In this document: one piece after another, positions 56,885 to 64,000 of the stretch | Layout of the letters: each line of letters starts with the position of its first letter | How positions within the stretch are numbered: the stretch's first letter is position 1 | Source: Bifiguratus adelaidae | Taxonomy: Eukaryota > Mucoromycota > Endogonomycetes > Endogonales | Length of the DNA stretch: 64,000 nt | Assembly (NCBI GenBank): GCA_002261195.1 | Contig: MVBO01000017.1 | Location: forward strand, 62,001-126,000 | Direction of reading: 5' to 3' | Made by a program: the position numbers and the translations under genes | Notes under the pieces: model-generated | Seen by the model: only the letters and a program-made list of their open reading frames with translations | What the model was told of the DNA's origin: nothing | Database searches by the model: none

Positions 56885-57736
56885 TCAGAGTTTGGCATCG
56901 TACTTGACTCCTCCAATCAAAGCTCGGATGAGTTTTCCTTGCACCAAAGCCAAGACACGGCAAAGGAAAGGTACCAAGGGAAGCAGGCAAATCATAAAAC
57001 TGACGCCAAAGGAGAAGAACAAGGTAGCGCACATCAAGGCCAAGACACTCCAGAAAAAGTTGGCAATCCCACAAGCAACTACCTTGAGGGTCCAGACATC
57101 CGTCGAGATTCTCCAAATGTGGTTCATGAAACGAGGAAACCAATGACGGTCCCCATCGTCGTCTAGGGGATCGTCATGGACTCGCGTAATGCTTGGCAGA
57201 TAGCGGGTACCGAAAGCGTATTCGCGATATCTGGGATCATCCGGATGGTACGGATTACCCAACGAAACGTGATAAAGCCAAACTCTCGCATGGGCAGACG
57301 CGCGCCAAGAGTAAACGAATAAAAGAAAGATGGGTAAACCAAGCGGGGGAAAAGCAAACAAGCCAAAGGCAGTGATGAATGACGCAAAACACCAGAGATC
57401 TAGGAACATGCCAATGAGGGGATTGAGGATGATAAAATAACCGGCGGCTCGCCAGCCAAAGGAATCATAGATCCAGCACAAGTAGGGCCTTCCCAGGTTC
57501 CTGCCTTTGCCCACTTGGAGAGGAACGTCATCATTGGAGCCTTGGGTATAGAGAACTGGAGCATGAGGGGGGTGGTGAGGATACGGAATGACGACTTCAT
57601 TAATATGGATGGCCGTATCTTGGGATTGAGGATACAGTGAGCCCGAAGCTTCAGCGTATGCCGGCGGGGCTTCGATGTGTGAGGAAGGAGGCGAATTGCT
57701 TGGCACAGGCGTCTTGGTATCTTGTGGTATCTTCAT
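56885..57736 (-). CDS. Polytopic membrane protein with PPAY motif, tandem paralogue A
   Basis: Intronless, 283 residues; 47% of it hydrophobic or aromatic by eye. The N-terminal cytosolic part carries EAPPAYAEA, a PPxY motif that could bind WW domains of Rsp5/NEDD4 ligases. The membrane core starts FGWRAAGYFIILNPLIGMFLD and ends with VWTLKVVACGIANFF...LMCATLFFSFGVSFMICLLPLVPFLCRVLALVQ. A signature loop, SLGNPYHPDDPRYREYAF, lies between. The GWRxxxYxxLxxPxG start recalls the bacterial 'putative sensor' membrane domain (inference). The next gene upstream is its paralogue. No function known to me. Confidence 0.7.
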   Translation of the reverse strand: MKIPQDTKTPVPSNSPPSSHIEAPPAYAEASGSLYPQSQDTAIHINEVVIPYPHHPPHAPVLYTQGSNDDVPLQVGKGRNLGRPYLCWIYDSFGWRAAGYFIILNPLIGMFLDLWCFASFITAFGLFAFPPLGLPIFLLFVYSWRASAHARVWLYHVSLGNPYHPDDPRYREYAFGTRYLPSITRVHDDPLDDDGDRHWFPRFMNHIWRISTDVWTLKVVACGIANFFWSVLALMCATLFFSFGVSFMICLLPLVPFLCRVLALVQGKLIRALIGGVKYDAKL

Positions 57737-57884
57737 CTTTGCTCTGTGTCAACAATGGCAGGGAAATTAGGGCTGAAGAGGGAATTTCATTTTATACAAA
57801 AATTTGCCAAGGCCTTGGCAAAGCGACAATGGCAATGCATATATGGTACATTGAATCAGCCCAGCCATCTATCACGCTAAACAA

Positions 57885-58805
57885 TCAACGAGTTCCACCT
57901 AGCATACCTCGCATAATGTCTGCCTGAACACGACTAAAGACACCGCACAGGAATGGGCATAGAGGAAGTAGGAAAATCATGAGGGTTGCTCCAAGACTGG
58001 CTCCCAATGCAGAAGCACATAACCCAATGATGGACAGAACAAAGTTGGGTCCTATAAAGAAAGCAAAAGCCTTGATGGTATAGGGATCAACGCAAAGATT
58101 CCAAATGTTGATCAGAGAGCGCGCGAGCGATAATCCAGATGAAGGGAGTTCAGCGGCTTGACGAGTTGGTATGGTGATTGGCGGCAAAAGAGAGGTATCA
58201 AAATCGTAGCGGCGGTATCGTGGGTCAGTGGGTAGGAATGGATTGCCCAGACAGGTCATGTAAAGCCACATCTGAACATTGACAAGACATCGGACAGAGT
58301 ATAAGAAGAACTTAAGAAGCGGCATGCCAATTGGAGCGAACAAGAGCAGAGCCGGTAGGGTAGCCATGACTGAGATGCACCAGCAAAACGCAAATAAGCC
58401 GAAAACTGTGTTGGGGAGCAATAGGTATACGACGGCTCTCCAACCGTACTTTGACTGAAGCCAATGCAGCCACCAACTCTCTTTGCGCTGCTCCTTGTCG
58501 GATTCCCTTTGCTGCTCTGGTGATAAAAGATGCACTTGTCCATCCGCAATATCTTCATCGTCTTCTGAGATGTAGTCTGCCGTTGTGTGTAGATAGGGAT
58601 TATACAGGGAAACGTCGGCAGGAGGTGCTGAAGGTGTTGCGTCGGCGTCAAGGTACCGAACAGCCTTGTGGTCACTGGGGGGAGCAGACTCTATAGGTGC
58701 AGCATGATCTGGTTGCCGCGATGTCGCCTCTACGTATTCGTAGCTGGGAGGCGCCTCAACATTGTGCAAGTGATTCAACTCTTGTAGGTCGTAATTCTGG
58801 TTCAT
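57885..58805 (-). CDS. Polytopic membrane protein with PPSY motif, tandem paralogue B
   Basis: Intronless, 306 residues. Same layout as the neighbour: EAPPSYEYVEA (PPxY) at the N-terminus, an acidic linker, YGWRAVVYLLLPNTVFGLFAFCW as first membrane hairpin, the loop CLGNPFLPTDPRYRRYDF, and a C-terminal hydrophobic pair (NFVLSIIGLCASALGASL, LMIFLLPLCPFLCGVFSRVQADIMRGMLGG). The GNPxxPxDPRYRxY loop and the PFLCxVxxxVQ end are shared with paralogue A. About four membrane helices. Lack of introns in both suggests duplication after intron loss or an intronless ancestor. Confidence 0.7.
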   Translation of the reverse strand: MNQNYDLQELNHLHNVEAPPSYEYVEATSRQPDHAAPIESAPPSDHKAVRYLDADATPSAPPADVSLYNPYLHTTADYISEDDEDIADGQVHLLSPEQQRESDKEQRKESWWLHWLQSKYGWRAVVYLLLPNTVFGLFAFCWCISVMATLPALLLFAPIGMPLLKFFLYSVRCLVNVQMWLYMTCLGNPFLPTDPRYRRYDFDTSLLPPITIPTRQAAELPSSGLSLARSLINIWNLCVDPYTIKAFAFFIGPNFVLSIIGLCASALGASLGATLMIFLLPLCPFLCGVFSRVQADIMRGMLGGTR

Positions 58806-58953
58806 GAACTCCTAACGGCTTTTGCTAAGAATAAGAATGAAGAAGACAATGAATTTCGAGGTTCAGCGATATTTACAGTGTCAAACAAATGCGTGAAAGC
58901 AGAATTAGAGATGGTATTGGGTGCGTGAGAAACGTATGGATGGTAGATATAGT

Positions 58954-60047
58954 CTAAGAATTGAGGCGTCTGGGTGTTCCGGGAAAAGAGTCAGATGTGG
59001 GGGTTGGATTAGGCGTGTCTGACGTATTCACAAAACTGGGACATTGGGTCAATGGCATATTTGACACAGGTTGTCAGCACTTACCTTGTATCGCTGGAGG
59101 CGACGAAGGTCCAGCCGCCCGGCATAGTTGCATTTTGAGCGTTGAATAGAGGCAAGAAAGAGCCTGTGGCCGCATCAATGGTCACGAATCTCGGTTGCTG
59201 AGCGAGTCGAGCTCCGACAGGAATCTCCTCGAGGCGCGCAAATGAGTCTACACTGGGTCTTATCCGTGACAAATAGCCAAAGGCATCGAGGTATGCGCAA
59301 AGTATCACGAGAGCGTAACTTGGTATCATAACAGGCGTGAACAGTAGATTGATGATGAACAGGGCCCAAAGAGTAATCAGCCACGGTTGCCGAAAGGACG
59401 CCATCAATGACCTATCGTCTGGATAAGCCATTGTATTGGATCAGGACCATCATTGCGTATCATACTTACTCTAATTCCTGTCCTCCAGCCTTAAACGCTT
59501 TGGATACGTTGAAGGCAATGATGCTCAATATCCAATAGTTCAAGCCATACATTGGCACATGTCCCCAACCACCGCTGACCATGCGAACGAATTGACTGAA
59601 CACGAGAAATAAGAGTGCAGGTAAAAGCGTAGCGACTTGAAGGAGATAGCCAAGTAAGGGCAGGCTACCCATGGAGCGCTCTACTGCCGCGCATACCAAA
59701 AGGAATATCAAAGAATTGATGACGGCGTCTAACAGGTTGTAAGAGAGGAAGGGCCAGGTTGCAAGTCGCCAGACTAGGTTGGGTAGAGGTGTCAACAACA
59801 AGCGCCATCTTCGAGACCATAAGCAGTGATCCTCACCTTGAAGTTTCGTCAAGACGGCCTGTGCGTCCAACGTGAAGGCATCTAACGATGTTTGAGTGAT
59901 TTCCGAAAGGAAGCAGATGAGCAGTACAGTGGTAGATGTCACTGCTGTCACCAGAGGTATCCGCTCTACATAGGCCTTTACTTGCGCCTTCACAAGCTCA
60001 GGCCACTGTAAAGTTCCCTCTGACGGATTTCGACTTTGCTGAGACAT
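58954..60047 (-). CDS. Rhomboid-like polytopic membrane protein, probably proteolytically inactive
   Basis: Four exons: 60047-59837, 59773-59470, 59411-59085 and 58969-58954; 285 residues. About six membrane helices: VTAVTSTTVLLICFL; VWRLATWPFLSYNLLDAVINSLIFLLVCAAVERSMGSL, the rhomboid-like loop and helix with ERxxGS; LPLLGYLLQVATLLPALLFLVFSQF; NYWILSIIAFNVSKAF; LITLWALFIINLLFTPVM. Where active rhomboids have GxSG, this has MYGLNYW, so the catalytic Ser is missing; compare UBAC2/Dsc2 and TMEM115 pseudoproteases. No UBA domain follows. The last exon is uncertain: an alternative acceptor would end the gene at 59009. Confidence 0.55.
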
Positions 60048-60084
60048 GGCAAGAACCAAAAATCTCGTACATAGATCATTCCAA

Positions 60085-61941
60085 CTACAATATCCAAGCA
60101 CTGAGTAAAGCTGCGGCTCCTACGCCAATAATAGCCCATGATAAATACTGCCCGACTTCTCTACGCCCTACAGCGATGCTTGATTCGTCCTTGCTGAGTA
60201 GCCCAAACTCAAACGTGAGCAACACGGAGAGAATGAGTGTGAGGTACATGTAATGGATTAGCGATGGAGCAAAGTGATTCAATTCCAACAAGCCAGTCAA
60301 GAGGATTGATAGAGGGGCTGTGATGGCAAAGCTGCTGAATGCATCATTGAGGCGAGTGAGCTCCGAGTACTCGCTCTGTGCCGGAAGACTGGGAACCTCT
60401 ACATACGGTGGAGAACCTCACGTTAGCACATCACTTGGAAATGTCGAAATAGTTCTTAACAGACCTGTGATCTCCGCCGTTCTATCTGTCTTTTTGCTGC
60501 CTTTAGTAGTCTCGGCCCGACTAGTTGATTTGGTAATCAGTGTTTGAGCCTGAGCTTGTCCTGCTTGGATGGTTCCGTCACCGACATAAATGTTGGTCTT
60601 CGTTCGTTGTTGCCATAGTCTGTAGCCTAGCACCAATGCATACAGCAACATCAAGGCGCCATAAAAACCAGTCAAAGGCGCATGAGGATCATTGTAGGCC
60701 TCACCCAAAGTGTGAGGACCGGACAAACTCATCCAATGTCGTTCAGAAGGCGACAGACCAAACTTGGATCGAACGGAGCTTGCAATTTCGTGTTTGCGAC
60801 CGGACCAGTATTTTCGCGCGCGCTGAAGGTCACCTTGTATCTTCGCGTCCAAATTGGAGAAATCGTGCGAAATAGAACCGTCTGCTTGATATTGCGGTGA
60901 TGCCACACGAGCGAATTCACCCTCGCCGTGCAACGCCTTCACATTTTCGGATGTCAAACGCTTTTGATCTGCTTCACTGGCAATGAAGAACGGCTGCGCC
61001 TCACCCTCGCGTCTATTCTCTAGGTTTTCGCGGGCCTTTTGCTTGGCTTCGCTGAACCAGTTCGTGATGTAATCTTGGATACTTCCAATATACGATTGTG
61101 CTTGCCCCGATTGACGCCAGGCCTCCTGCTTATAGGCATCGGCCCTATCGTGCGCGGCGCGAGCTCTTTCATGAATGTCATGTCTAATAGCATCACCAAA
61201 GCCTCTTGCATCCTCGAATTTGTCTCTTGCGGATCGCTTGACGCCTTCCTTAACATCATGCGCATATTGGTGCGCATCGTGAGACCCCTTCCGGACGCGA
61301 CCTTGAGCATCACGCCAAATCTTGCTTCCACGGCGCTTCATATCGTGCACGGAATCCTCCACATCATCACCCAACTCTTGAGCCTTATCCTTGGCATCTT
61401 CAGAGAGATCATGTGCGAAACGCTCCGCACCGCGTTCAAAGTGGGAGGCTCTTCGTTTTGATCCGCGAAATATCTTGTCTGCATTCTCGTAAAAGCCCTC
61501 TGCAATATCCTTTGCACCTTCAGTAGCTGCGGCTGCAGCGTTCTTCACACTGCGCGTAACATGACGAGCGTCGCGTGTGGCTTCGTGGCCAATACTCATT
61601 GCGCTGCGTGTGGCTCGGTCAAATCCTTCTTCAACGTCTTCGAGAAGGTCTTCCAGAGAATGTTCGACTTCGAAAACTTGTTGCTTGACAGCTTGCTTAA
61701 TGTCATCGACAGCGTCGTCAAGATCCTCTTTCTTGTCGTGGATACTCGCTCGGCGCTTCGGAGCACCAGCTTGTAGACGATGGATGATGTTGTCTCCAGC
61801 TTCGCGCATTCTAGAGGTTAGTCGGCTATACAGACCCTTGTCGTTGGGAATGTCGGCGATGTGATGGACGACAAACACGTCTACTGTTTCTTTGGGCCCA
61901 GCGACCACTTTTGTTATCGTTTCCGTTTTATCGGCTGCCAT
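60085..61941 (-). CDS. LEA/apolipoprotein-like amphipathic-helix protein with C-terminal membrane helices
   Basis: Not matched to a named family. Two exons, 61941-60465 and 60416-60085, give 602 residues from the ATG at 61941. Residues about 55-330 are a long, strongly charged helix with repeating A/K/E/D/H units (DDAVDDIKQAVKQQVFEVE, AKDIAEGFYENADKIF, DAHQYAHDVKEGVKRSARD, AHDRADAYKQEAWRQ), like group-3 LEA or apolipoprotein 11-mers. A first membrane helix (GFYGALMLLYALVLGYRLW) and three more (FAITAPLSILLTGLLEL, LTLILSVLLTFEFGLL, LSWAIIGVGAAALLSAWIL) form the C-terminal third. The second exon, joined after a GTGCTAAC branch, adds the last three helices. A desiccation, lipid-droplet or organelle-contact role is only inference. 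Confidence 0.65.
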
Positions 61942-62733
61942 ACCGAGTACTATTAGAATTGTGTGCTTAAGGTTATCAAAATTGGCCCACAATAGAAGCT
62001 CTGTCAAATACAAGCCCCGTTGTGCGAAGTCTTCGAGGCGGTCTTTTTCAAACGCGCAAATGATGTCACTGAACCCTTGCCCAAGAAACTCGAAATTCTC
62101 GCGTCTGATTGGCTACATTTGGAAGTGCATAATAATCGTGTCTGTCTTACACTGGACAGCAAGCTCATTATTGAATGCCATATTGGTCTCTGCTGTGATA
62201 AATAGACTCGCGAGCATATAATACAATCACATTTGGCGCCATAGACTTCCTATTGGGGATAAATATTTGCAATGCGACAAGCTGGATCAACGTCGAGATG
62301 ATGGCAATAGGAAAACCCAGTTCTAGTTCCCCTCACGTGTGCGTCGATACATGCTTTATGAGTCGCACCACACAAGCTTGGTTAATGTCCGGAAAAGACA
62401 AAAGATGGGCAGTGGAGATGTCGTAGCTTTCGATCATCTCGTTTTCTTCAATCAATAGATTGAAGTCTGCACATTTGGCTCGCGGATAGATCCAATCAGC
62501 TAATAGCTGCTTCTCCGAGCCCTTACATCCCACCCATCATTGGAAGATAAACAACCTGTGCGGAACAAGATGTTTTGACATCTCCTAAGGACATTGCCCA
62601 TCTAAATAAGGAAATCGTCGCACACAGGTTGCAACGAGCCGTCTTCCCCCTAGCTGCGTCCGTTGAGCGACCTGAGCTGGAACCAAGCACAAGAGCTGTA
62701 CGCGCGTGTTGACAGCCTATCTGAATATCGACA
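61942..62733. other. Unassigned 792-bp region
   Basis: No gene model closes here. Several stretches look open: a plus-strand frame 61996-62205, another plus frame about 62230-62430, a plus frame 62560-62719, and a minus frame 62533-62333. None has an ATG in a good place or a recognised motif, although splice-like signals flank some. It must also contain the promoters of the two divergent neighbours. Confidence 0.4.
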
Positions 62734-64000
62734 ATGTCAACGTATTCTGAAGTGCGCACTAGTAGTGTGTTGTCAGCGCCTTGTCAAGGGAACGGTGAGT
62801 GCTCGCCCATTCTCCCAAGTAGAGCCTGCTGCCTGAGCTAATTACAAGGCCACGATGCCTTTCTTCATTTTTTACACTCTTTAGAAACAGATACAGAAGA
62901 CAAGGTTATGACAGACACGGAGCGGAGACTTTTGGAGCGCCAACGAAAGAAGGCAGAGCGGGAGGAATCCTTAAGGCAAGCTATGGCAGCTATGGAGGAG
63001 GAAGCAAACCGAAAAAGAGCTGAGAAGTCAAAGTCTCCACTCCCTGTACGATCTGTGCCGCTTTTCGAGGGACCAAAAGGTAGATATTGGCTATACAATC
63101 TCACACAAATACTGAACATTTGCTTCAAGTCTTGTCCACTCGACGACGGCCTGCGCAATCGTCAACGTTGGCCAATCACATGGCTATATTCGGAGGTGCA
63201 GTGCAAACGAATAAACATTTTGCGGAAGAAGAGAAGACTAAGTACCAAATCGGCGAAACCAATAAAACCGCATCGTCGCTCGCGACAATCGACAAGGAGG
63301 AAACGGCGCAAGTGGGAAATGAGCAAGAGCAAAGCGATCAAGTAGCCACAGTTGTGCTCAAAAATCAAGAGGTTATTCCAATTGAAAAATCCAATACATT
63401 GCCGGCTTCTGAAGTTCCTACTTTAGCTGATAAGGTGATGGAGCAGTCTACAGAAGCTCACAAAGAACCGATAGAGAAGAAGGAAAAGGCGGAATCAATC
63501 TATGCCAGTGAAGACTCGCCCATACAAGCTCAATCACCTGCTTTACCGAAGCAAGAGGTCGCTGATATCGCCGATCCAAGGGTCAAAGCTTCCGAGGCCG
63601 GATATCCTTTTTCCGATGTGGAGAGTCTCTCTGATCTTGACGAGCCGCAAACCGGTCTCCCAGAGGTCTCGAAAGCTTCCTTACCGTATGCGAACATCAC
63701 TGAAGAAACGGCCGGTATAGAAATGCTGCATGATCTTGACTATCCTATGGACAATGAAGCAAAGGTCTCTTCGGATACAACAACCGTGAGTGCAGGGGCA
63801 GAAAAGTGATGGGCATATCATCTTAAGCAGATTGATAGGTCTGTGAGAAGTCAAAGCCATCTCTACCAGAAAAGCCGAGCAGTCTCAAATCACTTGGAAC
63901 TCCCTCATTCGTCACTGCAGCATCGGCAAAAGAGGTACGTTGCGAGAGAAACCGTATCCCTGCTCATAGCGTCCTAATCAAAGATGCAGTCCGATGCAAC
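62734..64000 (+). CDS. Unknown coiled-coil, Glu/Lys/Ser-rich protein, 3' end outside window
   Basis: Exons 62734-62794, 62885-63079, 63130-63785, 63839-63934 and the start of the next at 63990 form one frame of at least 339 residues. The first coding frame without splicing begins at 62908, but a strong pyrimidine tract and TTTAG acceptor at 62884 plus a GTGAGT donor at 62795 support the upstream exon. The N-terminal part is a charged helix (ERRLLERQRKKAEREESLRQAM), followed by VPLFEGPK, a RRRPAQSSTLANHMAIFGG segment, then an acidic/Ser/Pro-rich disordered part. Intron 4 uses a GTGAGT donor at 63786, which avoids the in-frame TGA at 63807. Function unknown. Confidence 0.6.

Noticed and set aside
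56850-57166. Two overlapping 98-codon plus-strand frames, Lys/Gln-rich
   Set aside because: Antisense to the hydrophobic C-terminus of paralogue A; composition explained by complementarity.

Overview
The window is nuclear DNA of a fungus. Genes on both strands are broken by many short spliceosomal introns (mostly 40-65 nt, GT...AG, with CTAAC/CTGAC-like branch sites), spacers are short, and the genes include fungal wall and GPI-type proteins, retromer VPS17, MED19 and a DDT/PHD remodelling protein. Several genes are missing or very different in budding yeast but shared with animals: an F-box/JmjC protein, CUL3, a UBE2E-type E2, a DNAJB6-type chaperone, FAHD1, PDRG1 and an asteroid-type nuclease. 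This fits a filamentous or early-diverging lineage (Mucoromycota or a basidiomycete) better than a yeast. I cannot name the species. There are about 43 genes in 64 kb. No transposon, CRISPR array or confident tRNA was seen. Exon models were built by hand from splice signals and reading frame; the internal frame sums close for every complete model.

Layout. 1-9660: F-box/JmjC protein (-, cut by the window edge), COX11 (-), MED19 (+), DDT/PHD chromatin protein (+), PP2A scaffold subunit (+). 10-17.3 kb: thymine DNA glycosylase (-) head-to-head with a GT31 galactosyltransferase (+), dihydroxy-acid dehydratase (-), a histidine-rich membrane mucin (-), a GPI-type protein (+), a ricin-B-fold lectin (-). 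17.5-24 kb: DNAJB6-like J protein (+), a fungal O-fucosyltransferase-like protein (-), a GPI-type protein (+), ATG3 (-). 24-34 kb: NOC2 (-), AP-1 beta adaptin (+), ERV25 (-), FAHD1 (+), DCP1 (-). 33.5-46 kb: SERINC/TMS1 (-), asteroid-like nuclease (+), REEP/HVA22 (-), dual-specificity phosphatase (+), RraA-like protein (+), PDRG1 (+), RPL35 (-), VPS17 (+), RPS20 (+). 46-56.8 kb: UBE2E-type E2 (+), CUL3 (-), an unrecognised 670-residue protein (+), a zinc-ribbon miniprotein (+), a dynactin p24-like protein (+), a START protein (-), a mitochondrial RbfA-like protein (+). 56.9-64 kb: four membrane proteins in a row on the minus strand (two tandem paralogues with PPxY motifs, a rhomboid-like protein, an LEA-like helical protein), then a 5'-partial view of an unknown coiled-coil gene (+).

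Most genes are unrelated housekeeping functions and do not form one pathway. The least ordinary parts are the minus-strand membrane-protein block at 56.9-61.9 kb, the histidine-rich surface protein, the unknown 670-residue gene, a possible intronic box C/D snoRNA in RPL35, three GC-AG introns, and very small terminal exons in PP2A, UBE2E and CUL3.
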